From assembly GCF_051622035.1 (NCBI RefSeq), contig NC_135359.1, positions 27,557,501-27,621,500 on the forward strand: a DNA stretch of 64,000 nt, read 5' to 3'. Origin of the DNA: Arctopsyche grandis. Its lineage: Eukaryota > Arthropoda > Insecta > Trichoptera > Hydropsychidae. Shown in pieces: positions 47,269 through 59,153 of the stretch. How positions within the stretch are numbered: position 1 is the first letter of the stretch; each line of letters opens with the position of its first letter. The notes beneath the pieces are model-generated. The model was not told the origin of the DNA. It ran no database searches and saw only the letters and a list, made by a program, of their open reading frames with translations. The position numbers and the translations under genes are program-made.

Positions 47269-47529
47269 TTGGTCGAATGGATACTTGGCCAACGGGCGTT
47301 AGGCCAAAGGACGCTTGGCCGAATGGACATGTGGCCGATTGTGTATCGAAATTACTCAAAACTCACTGAAAACAGATACATTATTCAGAAATCACCTCGA
47401 CTTATCATTAAAAATTGACATTTTCGATTAATTTAAACAATTGAAAATTTCATTCGGCCAAATATCCGTCGGCCCAATATCCATTCGCCCAAGCCTCCGT
47501 CAGTCTAGTGTCCATCGGCCAAGTGTCCA
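47269..47529. repeat. Element with arms of iterated 15-mers (TTGGCCRAANGGACR)
   Basis: The left arm has four tandem variants of TTGGCCGAATGGACA (47269-47338). The right arm has five variants of its reverse complement TCGGCCAAATATCCG or TCGGCCAAGTGTCCA (47454-47529). The centre is AT-rich. It looks like a small inverted-repeat element whose arms are themselves tandem arrays. No TSD was resolved. Confidence 0.7.
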
Positions 47530-47599
47530 AATGAATATTTACTATTATGTAGATTCGCCATCTTTAAGCTCTTTATAGTACAAATTAGTCACGAATTCA

Positions 47600-48700
47600 T
47601 ATAAGCTATCACGATTTATCTGCCAAGTTGCGAAGCCCTTTAAGAATCCGCATACTCTGATATTGCTCTATAACAGTTTGGTTCGTAGTAATATGGAGTA
47701 TGCTTCAGTCACATGGTATCCTTATTACCAAACCTATATAGATCATTTGGAGTCAATTCAGAAGCGTTTTCTGCTCCATTTATCCCATAAGACTGGTCTT
47801 GTTAGATTGCTGCCAACTTATAATAACAGACTCTCTTTTTTCAAGATCGCTAGTTTGTCTCATCGCAGAAGGGTTTCTGATTTGCTACTTTTATACAACG
47901 GTATCCTTGACACATCTGTTTTGAAAGAAATTTTATCGTTAATGCCCGATTCACCAGACGTAGAAATCTGTTCTATCCACCAATTTGTCATAACAACACT
48001 TCATTTAATAGTACATACAATCGCACGTACATACATACATATATGCCGTATTTATGATGGTATGGATGATTGTCCCGACTTTTTTACAAACCTCTTCTTA
48101 CTTCAGAAACGATTTGGTCGTGTGACGAAGTTTGGGTTCTTATCCGATCGTTTTCAAACTTTGCCATTTTGCTCGGTTTGGTCATCAACATAAGTGGAAA
48201 TGACGTCCGCCATTACGATGGTGAAAAATAGTCGCAATAGACACGTTTGAAAATATTTCTTCTTGACGTCTATCATCCGAATTGATCGTCCAGATTGTTC
48301 TTTTTAGCCTCTTCTTACTTTATATCCCTTTTAGCCGCCATCTCGCTATGTCAGATTTTAATTGTTTAAACGCCTGTAACTTTTTATTTTTTCAATCTAT
48401 ATTTTATAAAATTTGCTTTATATGTTCTCATTATCTCTCATATATATTTTAAGATCTCTCAAAGTGTTATTGCTGACTCTTTCAGTACTTTTAGGACTAA
48501 GGTGAAGAAGAAAATCTGTGATTGATTTGCTTCTTCACATTCATTGTTTATTAATTTTAATATGTTTTTGCAAATTTTCTTTTTTGTTTGCTTATTACTA
48601 TGTTTGTTATTACCATGTGGTGTTCACTGTACATGGAATATAATATTTTCATTTATATTTGTATATTTTTTGTCTCACTGTACTGCTTTATTTTTTTATA
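47600..48700 (+). mobile_element. CR1/Jockey-group LINE 3' end
   Basis: 47663-48000 encodes LYNSLVRSNMEYASVTWYPY, HLESIQKRFLLHLSHKTG and LSHRRRVSDLLLLYNG, typical of the reverse-transcriptase C-terminus. The 3' region 48100-48540 recurs at 51950-52610 (gatcgttttcaaactttgcc, attttaattgtttaaacgcc). A TTTTTATATTTTATT-like end lies at about 48700. The copy is 5' truncated. Confidence 0.75.
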
Positions 48701-48844
48701 TTTTATTCTGTACTAGCTGAACCCGGCATGCGTTGTAATGTCACAATAACGCATGCAATTCCCATTCCCGTTTTCGTTCTCGTTCCGATTTATTAGAAAA
48801 ACGCAGGCAGCGAACACATTTGAAATTATTCGATTATTTGTTTA

Positions 48845-49202
48845 TTTTACCAAAATCGAGGTTTCATATTCTCCTATTTTCTCCTCCAAAACTGTACCAA
48901 TTTAAAAAAAAAAATCATCATCGGTATGAGAAAGATATTTTCTGTGCAACTATGCGCGTATTTTTTTTAACATCGACCGTTAAATAAGCACGCTGGACTC
49001 TTTTTGTGGGTGTAAAAAAGAGGCGATTTTATAGATGTTTGGCGGCTCCTAGCTCCTATAAAAAATAACTGATCAAAAAAATAAAACCACAGAAACATGC
49101 CGATGGTGGATATCCATAGCATATAAAAAAATAATTTCTCTAGTGCCATAATTGAGGAAGGGAGAAGTGTAATACGTTTGTATGGACAAGGCGCTGGTGT
49201 CC
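48845..49202 (-). mobile_element. TTAA MITE fragment, reverse copy of 59154-59673
   Basis: Matches the reverse complement of 59154-59510 (aggcgattttatagatgttt, ggatatccatagcatataaa). It ends CAACCCTC before TTAA (49203-49206). The other end is missing. Confidence 0.7.
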
Positions 49203-49516
49203 AACCCTCTTAATAATCAAATTAAATTACAGTAATGATAATTTGTCGGAAAACCGCAGGCGGCGAACACATTTGAAATTATTCGATTATTTGTTTATTT
49301 TACCCTAACAACGCATGTCGCGACGCGAAAACATTTGAAATTTTGGCGTTGCAATGCCACTCATTCCCGTGTCCGTTCCTGTTTTTGGCCGATTTTTTTT
49401 CACGGTAAGCTTCCCGGACATGCATACAACAAATGCTGAAAGTTCCATCGTAATCGGTTCAGTGGTTTAGGAGCCTATTCGAGACAGACAGACAGAGAAA
49501 CATTGATTTATATATA

Positions 49517-51132
49517 CACCAGCAGTCACATAAAACGGAACGCTTGTGAATTTTACGACTTCGAGGCCATTAAAGGATTATCCTTTATGTGTAGGGTTTT
49601 TAACGACCAAATATTCTAAATATGATTGTTTTCTAAGATTTGAGTTCAGTTTAGTGTGGGTTTTCGAGGAGAAAGCATCAAATTCGAATTTTAACACGTC
49701 AACATGAAAAAACGAGCTCAGTTATCATTGCAGAAGAGTGTAAAAATCGCGACATTGGCGAGTTCAGGATTTTCCTTTCGGTCAATTTCCAAGAAAATGG
49801 GATGTTCTATATCGACTGTTTCGAGAATACTGGAAAAAAAAAAGAGAATCTGGAAGTTTTGATCGTAAGAAGGGGACCGGACTGAAAAGATGCACATCTG
49901 AGAGGCAAGACCGTGTAATAACCAGATTATCTTTACAGCAGCGAATCAAAACTGCTGTAGAAATAAGAACAGATGTATCTTCACAATTTTCCATGGAAAT
50001 CAGCGACTCAACAGTAAGAAGGCGACTCAGAGAAGCTGGACTGTACGGTCGGAAAGCTGCAAAAAAACCACTACTAACCAAGAGAATGAAAAACAATCGA
50101 TTGGAATGGGCGAAAGCACATGAAAATTGGAGTCCATCAGATTGGCAATGAGTGATACTTTCCGACGAATCAAAGTTTAACCTCTATAGTCCTGATGGTT
50201 TTCCGTATGTCCGAAGGAAAGTTGGCGAAAGGTATAGTGAAAATTGTACCCTTAAAACTGTTAAGGATCCTCCAAGTCAAATGGTCTGGGGATGCTTTTC
50301 GTATCATAACATTGGACAATTGGAGTTTCTACAAGGTGCCATCGATGGAAAAAAATATAAAAAAATTTTAGAAGAAAGCTTTGTCCCATCGATGGAAAAC
50401 CACCTTTCATATTCCGATGATATAATTTTTCAAGATGACTCTGCCCCTTGTCATCGAGCTAAATTGGTGAGTATTCATTTTAATTGATAGCATTGAATAT
50501 AAATTATAAAATTTCAATCAAAAAACTGAAATTTTTTTTTTACTTTTTTTTAGGTTCGGGACTATTTACAAGAAATGGGTGTAAAGACACTACCATGGCC
50601 TGGCAATAGTCCCGATTTAAATCCAATCGAAAATTTATGGATGTGTATCAAGTACAGGATAAGGAAGAACAATGTTACTACTCTTAAATCGTTGAAAGAA
50701 ATAATAGAAAAGATATGGTACGAAGACCTCCCAATCGAAAATTTAAAAACTTTAGTAGATTCTATGCCAAACCGAATAAAAGAAGTTATAAAATCGAAAG
50801 GAGCCGCTACAAAATATTAATTTCTTTTTTATAAGTTGTAAATAATAATATGTGACTGTAATAAAATTAAAAATGTATATGTATAGTGCTATTGTCATTT
50901 CAAATTTCATTTAACCGTGAAGTCAACGCACGGTCGTAAAATCTGCCCTCCATAAAATTTCTCCCCAACTCATCTTTATCACCTTTTTTTATCCACGTTT
51001 GGCGTTACACGAATGCACTATCGTACAACCTATCATTTAAATGACTTTCGGTTTTGGTTTTATATAAGATTACCGAAATTTCACGCAAAAACATGTTTCG
51101 CTTAAGCGTTCCGTTTTATGTGACTGCTGCTG
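49517..51132 (+). mobile_element. Tc1/mariner transposon, complete TIRs, TA target
   Basis: 1616 bp with TA on both sides (49515-49516, 51133-51134). The inverted ends begin CACCAGCAGTCACATAAAAC and CAGCAGCAGTCACATAAAAC, matching over about 29 bp with one difference. It encodes one transposase (next entry). It is inserted in the AT-rich 5' end of a Helitron. Confidence 0.88.
49704..50820 (+). pseudogene. Tc1-like DD34E transposase, one frameshift, one stop, one intron
   Basis: Cut-and-paste transposase that would bind the element TIRs. From ATG 49704: helix-turn-helix regions (SISKKMGCSISTVSRIL; SDSTVRRRLREAGLYGRK), then the catalytic triad. D1 is in ILSDESKFNLYS, D2 in FQDDSAPCH and E in PDLNPIENLW, with 34 residues between D2 and E. 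A GT-AG intron at 50467-50553 (87 bp, phase 0) joins RAKL to VRDYLQEMG. Two lesions are present: a frame slip in the A10 run at 49844-49853, and an in-frame TGA at 50149-50151 just before the first catalytic Asp block. The stop is TAA 50818-50820. With these, this copy is non-functional. Confidence 0.85.
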
Positions 51133-51149
51133 TATATATATATAGATGT

Positions 51150-51203
51150 GTGTCAATTTAAATAAAATAAACACCGAGCGAAGCCGGGTAAAACCATTAG
51201 TTA
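51150..51203 (+). mobile_element. Possible second Helitron 3' end
   Basis: accgagcgaagccgggtaaa...ccattagt resembles common Helitron 3' termini (gcgaagccgggt ... CTAGT) with a degenerate final CTRR. Only the terminal bases are visible. Confidence 0.3.
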
Positions 51204-51379
51204 ATTATATTGTCAAAAAATGTGACGTTATTTTGAAAAGTTAATATTGTGGTTTGATAAATAGAACAAAAGTGCATTTAACTGCAAGCCAAACAGTGGA
51301 ATGATCACATCCGTGCTATAAGGACACGAAATACATATACATATGTAAATACACTAAGGGGAGATTTACAACAGGTTTT

Positions 51380-51760
51380 GTTTACCATAGATTCTAGCGT
51401 TAACGTTAGAAGGCGTTCATCGGCCGTAATCGATACAATCGGTCCATTTTGTGCGTTATCGAGCCGAAACGAGACACGGACAACGTGTCCGCGATAAAAA
51501 GGTTAAAGCGACGAGTATAGTTGTCGCGTGGTGTTGTATTTCGGGTCGCGGGCCCGAGTTTCGCCCACCTGGCCTCAGCCCTATTTAGACATAATTCACG
51601 GGACGGGGGCGGCGCACGTGGGCGGCCACTAATACAATATCAAACTCGCTTTTTATTATGTCAATTGATTCGTGGCACGGCACAAGCCCTAAAGATTGCC
51701 CGTCGCTCGTTTCAAACGAGATACGAAATTCTCTCGGCAAGAAAGTTATAGTACCCACAT
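51380..51760. other. GC-rich single-copy island
   Basis: ggcgcacgtgggcggccact (with CACGTG) and cgggtcgcgggcccgagttt mark a GC-rich stretch unique in the window. The 76-codon frame at 51521 has no recognised domain. Candidate regulatory DNA. Confidence 0.35.
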
Positions 51761-51949
51761 TTCGTTAAAAATAAATTTCATTCAATTGTTAAATAATTTT
51801 CCGTTTCCGATTTATTGTTATTTGATTTCTGAATCAGGCGATGTTCAACCTTTTTTTCATGTCAACGGATACTATTGAAATGTGTGAAATTTTGAAGGGC
51901 TTCATACATAATATTTTCTATTGAAAATTGTTCTTCAACAGTCTCCTCT

Positions 51950-52610
51950 TACATATTATCGCCGTCAATCTCTTCTATGAACAAAATATTTTTTTATGAT
52001 TTCATTAGGCATATCATTTTTACTAGCCTCTTCTTAGTTCGTTTTCGATTTTTTTTCGTCTTATTTCGTCTGACGAAATTTGGGTTCTTAACCGATCGTT
52101 TTCAAACTTTGCCATTTTGCTCGGTTTGGTCATCAATATATGTGGAAATCAAATCCGCCATTACGATGGTGAAAAATAATCATAATAGACACGTTTGAAA
52201 ATACTCCTTTAACGTTCTCGGTGACGTCTATTATCCACATTGCCGTATTTATCCACACTTTTCCGATCGTTTTTTCCCTTTTCGCCACCCTCTCGCTATG
52301 TTAGATTTTAATTGTTTAAACGCCTATAACTAGTCACCGGACCCAGAAGGTGGCGCGTATTGTTCAAAGGTTGTAAATGCATTGTTAAAGGTTTTCCGAA
52401 CCTTTTTTACAAAGAATTTACAATAATGGAACAATGGATAGCACTGTGACTATCCGGTGTCTACGCCTATAACTTTTTCTTTTTTCACTCTATATTTTAT
52501 AAAATTTGCTTTATAGGTTCTCATTATCTTTCATATACGTATATACATATATTTTTATTACAAGGCTCTTATCAAGTTGCTTTCACTTTTTCCTCTGACA
52601 AAATTTGGGT
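51950..52610 (+). mobile_element. CR1/Jockey-group LINE 3' region without coding part
   Basis: Parallels 48100-48470, but is interrupted by the 132-bp element at 52331-52462. No reverse-transcriptase sequence is left. Confidence 0.65.
52331..52462. mobile_element. 132-bp MITE with 11-12 bp TSD
   Basis: Flanked by ACGCCTATAAC (52320-52330, 52463-52473; a twelfth T also matches). The ends are AGTCACCGGA and TCCGGTGTCT (inverted, one mismatch). The empty site is preserved at about 48370-48385. Long duplications of 9-12 bp suggest a Mutator-like origin. No coding sequence. Confidence 0.75.
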
Positions 52611-52674
52611 TTTATATCCACACTCCTCCGGTCGTTTTCAAACTTTGCCATTTTCCTCAGTTTGGTCAGGTTCT

Positions 52675-52893
52675 GCGACAAATCACTTACGGACTTTACA
52701 CTTAACGGCGTTACGCGCACGAAATTCACAGGCAAATCATTCACGCGACAACTGGCTCACGGCCATTACACGCACATATAAATCACTCACGCGAAAAATC
52801 ACTCACGGATATTACAATCACATGTAAATCAATCACGGGAAAAATCACTAACGCGACATTTCGCTCACGGAATTATTAAAATAGCGTACAAAA
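52675..52893. repeat. Iterated-word repeat (AATCACTCACGCGA)
   Basis: Variants of AATCACTCACGCGA or GGCTCACGGCCATTACACGC recur at least eight times with irregular 15-27 bp spacing, all in one orientation. No reading frame and no clear termini. Confidence 0.6.
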
Positions 52894-53999
52894 ACGTAAT
52901 TTTTTTACACAAAAAATATTCTAAAACTCAATTAAACGTATCGTGACTATACCCACGTGCCGGGCTTGAGTAAAACTGATGTGGATTAAGAAACGTTCGA
53001 TCTGCAAAGGACGTCCGTGCTTTGATTTATCTGATTTTCATACAAAATACAAATAATTAGAAACAATTTGTATCGGCACTGTAATAGATTGCTTTCTTGC
53101 ACGCGATGATTTCCAACAAATTTTCACCCCACTCGATTTAAATTGGAAATCAAACTATGTACATAAGTATTACTCATACTATTTCAATTACGAATGTACT
53201 GTGTATGGAGCCACACACCTTTGTTCATTAGCGACTCTTTTTATATACGAACCCGTAAATGTAGTGACACTGTTTATGAAACCGAGTAAGATGTCTATAT
53301 TATTCAATCTCAGTGTTTTGGTTTTATACGAAAATATCTTATTTCGTTGTTTAGGTGCATACATATGTACAAACGTACATATGTTTATACTGGTATCTAC
53401 GGATTGGGCAAGTGATGAAGCGTGCGCAGAGATATTGTTTCACGTTGTCCCCATCGAATCGCTTGTATTTTATGGTGAAAATTGTTTATTTAAAATGCAT
53501 TTGTCGTCTCGAATGGGCTTTTTTCTCGTTGTCGACTTAGGGCTGTCTCGATTTTCGACGAGGACCGGCCGTATCGTTCGGCCATAAACATAAATTAGCC
53601 GCCAAGAGGTTGATATGTCAAATAAAAATTCTTCCATGTAGGTATGCACCTTCCCCATTGTCGCAGCGGACACTTGATGTGTTCATCTGACTTCGCCTTC
53701 ACTATAGGTCGTATCGAAAGTCATAAAAAAATCAGATAAATCAATTACAATTGAAATACCCGAAGCACTCTCGAAGCACTGCTTCGATTCTTGGCCGTAT
53801 GTATTATTTGTTCCGGTCGGGCGAAACTAAAACGATTTAGATTCAGCGATAACACCTACTATTTTAGCTCATACATAGATAGACAGGTGAATGGTGGATA
53901 TTATAATATACGAGTATATGCTAGTGTTAGCTTTGGGGCTAAACCGAACATGAAATACCTATATAATACTTTACACCTTTAGAGATTAATTAAAAAACA
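52894..53999. other. Intergenic, nothing recognised
   Basis: The 128-codon frame at 53201-53587 has no domain and no conserved features. Part of the segment (53520-53640) is GC-richer. No repeat family was identified. Confidence 0.35.
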
Positions 54000-54145
54000 A
54001 AGTTTTATTTTATTTTACATAGAAATACCAGGTAGGCCCAACAACTCCAATGTGCCTTCATAGACAACTGATTACAAACATAGCAGCATTTTTTTATTAC
54101 ATAAATCGCTGAGTTTCGAGAGGCTGAATAACACGAAATTAATAA
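54000..54145 (-). mobile_element. SINE 3' tail fragment, minus strand
   Basis: Shares aataccaggtaggcccaac, ccttcatagacaa and gcagcattttt blocks with 25640-25760. It is truncated where the MITE at 54146 begins. Confidence 0.6.
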
Positions 54146-54678
54146 CACTGTTCGACAAATGATACGAACACAAAACCGTGCTCCACTAATACGAGTTTTT
54201 AGCTCGCAATTTTCCCGATTTAAAATTCAGCACACTTCCAATTAACCTCTTTAAATGAAAAAAATAAATAGTGTGGCTAGAACGCTATCCTACTAAACAT
54301 TTTTCAATAGGAAATACTCAATATAAAATAGTATTAACAGTGGGAAAAAATCCCAAGTGAAAATACGTACTTTTGACTTTTGATTTGAACTGGACGACTA
54401 CTTAAAGATATTTGAAAGCTGAAAAGTACTACAAATGAAAGATAAAATACCCAACTATAGATTCCAATATTCATTTTGAACAGGAAATTGACAGATTTTG
54501 AGACATCGACCGAACAACACCAAGATATAGAAAAATCGCGCGATTTAAAAAATACACATATCTCTGAATCTCGAGCCTATCAACATTTTTTATTACCAGA
54601 TTCGTGTTTTCTGGGCATAGATTTATAAGAAAAGGTATACATATCTCGTCTCTGAACCATTTTTCGTGTCGAACAGTG
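54146..54678. mobile_element. MITE with CACTGTTCGACA ends, copy 2
   Basis: 533 bp, inverted relative to 31786-32479. It shares gaacaggaaattgacagatt, gaccgaacaacaccaagata and aaaatcgcgcgattt with the reverse of copy 1. TAA flanks both ends (possible 3-bp duplication). Confidence 0.75.
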
Positions 54679-57239
54679 TAATTAATTATGTAAAATTTGG
54701 GCTAAATTTTTCAATGAAAGTATTGTTTTGGATTTATATTCGTAATAACTAATAAGTGAATATCTACATACGTAAAAACAAGATTGAAATGCGAGCCGTT
54801 ATAATTGAAAATGAGATGTCCACTTTTCGTCATTTTGAGAAATATCTCATTTTAAATGTGATGTTTTAATGTAATATGCAACATAAACATTTAATGTAAT
54901 GTTTTGCGTTTAACAATATTTAAAAAATACTGGTGGCGTGTAATACGTTTATTTTTCTTTTTCGAGATTCTGAACATATCGTATTAACATAAGTGATAAC
55001 AATTTGTGAATTAAGTCAAATAGAACTATCGCCACTTTCAAATATAACGACTCATATATTCTCGTTCCATAGGTTTATTACATTATGAATGCATAAACCT
55101 AGATACACATACATATATAACATTTCAATCCTTGAGATTAAAAGTAGCACAACCTCACGATCTTATCGTTACGTTTGTAGGTATTACCTACATAGTAGTA
55201 GAGCTCGTGTATTTTAAATTATATCAAAATAATGAGAAGTTGACATCTAATTAAAACATATATAAACTTGAATATACATATATATTACAATTAAAATATT
55301 TTAAAAGTGTATCGTCTGTCTATAATCAAGGAATTTAATATATATTTGAAATTTTTATGGAAGTATTACTTTAAAAAAGTTGTAGATGCTAAATTACGAG
55401 TATATATTTGGTATCAGAAAAATATAGCATGCGTATTTATATATGTGTGTGAGAATAGCATATGGGTATGAGTGTAATATGAAAATGATTTTTATTTAAA
55501 ATTTACTTCTTTGAAAAATAAAATTACGACTGGAAATGTGAAATTTTTCGCTTTGTGAATGCTTTGTTTGAGTGCTCGTTCCCTTAGTTCAGGTACTGTT
55601 ATTGAACGTTTTCAATAAAATTTGATACAACACAATAAATCTGTCCATTCTTCAACATGAATACATAATCGTGAATGATTTATACATCCGATTTTTTTTA
55701 TTAGTTATTTATACATATAGGTATTATGTTTCATTCGTCTGAGATCTTATTTCGCGTCACTCACTATCGCTGTCATCACAGAGAACAAGAAAAAAAAAAC
55801 AAAACAAACCACCTGACTAGTAATCGGGTATCGTATACGTCATGTTTTTCATAGCGACATCAGCTTTAGCGCGGATTAGTTGATTAATTTCGTCATTAAA
55901 AATGTAATCAGAGATTGAACCGAAAATAAAAAGCGACGGTAAAACTTCCAGGAATTCTCTCATTCGCAAAAAAAAAATTAAATCGAGAAACTGCTCGACG
56001 AGAGGCTATTGTTGCGGTCTTTATAGCGAGTCGTTATACCGAAACGAACATGCCGTTCAAAGGTGTAAGCGCTATAACGATTATTCTATGTCTGATATGC
56101 ATTGGTTTATTGCACCATTGTTTTGTGTTTTACTGACGGAAAATCTTGTAAAATTTACCGTGTGCAGTTTTGTTTTTCTTTCAAATTTATTTTCTATCGA
56201 TTGTGTCGTTCCGGAGTATCGGGTGTTCTCAATCGCGCTAATTAATTCACTCGAATGTGTCTTTGATGCACGAGCGTGATGTGCGTGGGTGGTCTTCGGC
56301 ACTCTAGATGTTAATTCATCCGAATTTGATGTAAATTTGACCAAATTACACAATTCATCCGTGGGCATGTGTCGCACTATATAACATACATATCTACAAC
56401 CAGATTGAGCAATAGTTTTTTTTATATAATAAAGATAGTTTAGGATAACGCACATTGATCGAATGCATATATTTAACTATGAAACCTACATATGAATATA
56501 ATGTACATATGTATGTATACATTAGTATAGAATTTTGTTAAACAGAATTGGTAGGGATAAGCCAGAAGCGCATGATATAATTAAAAACACAGAAATACGA
56601 ATCAAATCTTCATAGATAGCATCTCAACTGAATTAAGTTTGCTAAGGAATGCTGTAAAGATTAATAATCTAAAATTATCAAAAAAGAAAAGGGAGTGTAA
56701 TTTGAATTACTTTGGGTGATTAGGTGAACAACCAACTACTAAAAAGAAAGGGTCTACTCATTCGTGAAAGACTAAGATGAGGAGTGCTTAACTGCAGAAG
56801 ATTTTTCTTGACAGGAGATCAGAGAGCTATAAGATCAATAAGAAGACCTAAATTATGATTTCAACCTTACCTAACCCAACCGGATGACATTTTCTGAAAA
56901 TAGACAACGATCGGGGAGGTTCTCAGACCAGCCCTGGATTTCTAAACTATTTTTAAAATTTATAAAAAAAACTCGGATGAGGTTATGTACGGTATAAGCG
57001 AGTTATTGAAATGTGCATATGTGTATTTGAGCATTTACAAAAAGGCCAAAAAGAGCAAATCATCGGACATTCAAACATGAGGTACCAATTCCGTAACGAC
57101 ATTGCTCTAAAAAGCTGAGGTTTTTTTATATTCCAGAGGTGGTGCAAGACAGACTATCCTATCTTTATATGTCTGTACTATGTATCTTGTCACAAATAAT
57201 GATGAATTGAAAGTCAGGCATCATAAAGAAGAACTAATA
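54679..57239. other. Intergenic; GC-richer patch 55840-56360
   Basis: The patch includes atcagctttagcgcggattag and gcggtctttatagcgagtcg and is unique in the window. The 124-codon minus-strand frame (56081-56455) has no recognised domain. The remainder is AT-rich. Confidence 0.35.
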
Positions 57240-58195
57240 TTATAAGTGAAGTTTGGTCTTATCTAATCAAATTATTCATATGAGAAATCTGCAGATGATA
57301 CCGCTTGCTTCACAATTAGCACTAAACCAGACACTATTCGTAAAATATCGAACTTGCAGTTAAAACAATGACGGAACACTTGACTAAGTGGAAAATTCAA
57401 ATTAATCAAACCAAAACTGACGCGATCTTCTTTAATGTTTGAAAGCATAAGCCAAGTTCACATCTAAAAATCCCCTCTGGAGAAAGTCAGAAATGACAAT
57501 CAGTAATAAAATATTTAGGAGTAACGTTCGATAAAAGAATGAGATGGACACCTCACATTGAGGCAGCAAAATACAAGGCGATACGTGGGATATCTTTAAT
57601 ATACCCAATGTTTAATCACCATAGTTCTTTATCAACTCAAAATAAAATAAAACTGTATCGTACGCTCATAATACCAATATTAACATATGTTGCACCTGTA
57701 TGGAATAATGCCTCCAATACTAACCTTACCAAGCTCCAAATAATACAAAATAAATCCCTAAAAATAACAACACACCCATTTATGTAAACTAACCTGAAAA
57801 AATGCACGCTATAAATAATATTCCGTTAATCACAGACATTATTAACAAATAAACCAGTAGATTATAATATGACAGAATCACTAATAACCATACTAACACA
57901 CTTGTGAAGAGTCTCGGTGATTACAACAAAATGTCTATTCCCTTCACGTATAAACAAAGATTACCTAAGCACAATCTGCTTTAGATCGTTGACTTTAGAG
58001 TCTTTAGCTAGTATAAAATGTACATATTATGAGCATTTATAAGAATTGTAAATAGGCTTTTGAGCTATTTTTCCTAGTATGCTGTACATTAACATTGAAT
58101 ACTAACAAAGAAATTAAATTATCAGTAGATGTTAAAATAGATATAAGATGTATTGTGAACATAATTTAGTAATAATAAAAAATATTATTATTAAG
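57240..58195 (+). mobile_element. Jockey-like LINE 3' end, longest coding copy
   Basis: Encodes SADDTACF (the YADD-box region of the reverse transcriptase) near 57290. It then encodes IKYLGVTFDKRMRWTPHI, YPMFNHHSSLSTQNKIKLYR, LTYVAPVWNNAS and KLQIIQNKSLKI, with frameshifts between. The 3' tail is shared with the copies at 9181, 18378 and 22521. It lies 3 kb upstream of the 5' half of another LINE at 61.2 kb and may be the same family. Confidence 0.8.
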
Positions 58196-59153
58196 TAATC
58201 AAAATTCCATACAAAATTAGTCGAACACAATCTAAATGTGTGCTATTTTGGACATCCAATTCATCCATCTATTGTATTACATATATAATATATGTATTAG
58301 ATCATCGATTATATAATTTTAATCAAATTAATTTATTCCGACGCCTACAAATCGCATTTCAAACACAATTAACGTCGCATGCAAATTTTTTCGCCTATTA
58401 AAAAATATTTTTTATGAACTCTCCCACTTGTCGCGCGACCGAGAACATCTCCCGTCCGGTCGAAGCCTACATTAGTCCGAGAGGAAAAAAATAGGTAAAA
58501 AAGGTAAAAGCGATAAAACACCTATGTAAATGTTCTTTTATGACCCACTAAAGCGATGTTGGCTCAATAAATATATATGCCGGGATTTTACATTGTTACG
58601 ATTGGTGATGTGTGCCCACATAGTATGCACATACATATGTATGTACCTTACATATGTACGAGTGTGTGGTGTCGGGGCGGGCGGTGGGCAGAGGTAACAT
58701 CCGCTCGAAAGTAAATTGAATGATATAATATTTGTTTTTTATAGGCGGTCACACACGTCGATTCCGCCCAACGCACGGCCCTGAGCTTGTTCTCAAACTG
58801 TGTGCTGGGACGATTAAGAAAAGCGCCGCACGGCTCGGGAAAATTATACTTCCGATATCAATGTCAAGATTTTATGACGCGACGCGAGCTCTAAGAGCAC
58901 GTTAAAAATTAATTTGGAACGCAGTTATTACAAGTCAATTGATTTTGTCCGTTCAATTCCGATCTACACTATAATTTCTTGAAGAAAATTGTTTGGCGTG
59001 AATTGGGTTTATAAATTTAATTATTTATGCAGGTAAAAAATCATTTAAGTAAATTACATAATAAAAACATATAATGAAATCTTATAATATAAAATTAACA
59101 ATAAAAGAAAAAAGAAAATCAGAAAAGATAGCAAAAATAAAGCAAACACTTAA
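58196..59153. other. Intergenic with GC-richer island 58420-58960
   Basis: ggcggtcacacacgtcgatt and gcgacgcgagctctaagagc mark the island; there is no match elsewhere in the window and no coding domain. Confidence 0.35.

Larger units (their letters stand above)
48713..51146 (-). mobile_element. Helitron (minus) containing a MITE and a Tc1 transposon
   Basis: Left end CTAGctgaacccggcatgcg is the reverse of the 36943 3' end. The right end resumes after the Tc1 as tatatatatagA, the reverse of 5' TC (51145-51146). It sits between A (48712) and T (51147). Nested are a TTAA-type MITE fragment (about 48845-49202) and a complete Tc1 (49517-51132). A Helitron segment near 48800-48850 is repeated at 49250-49300. 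Confidence 0.7.
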
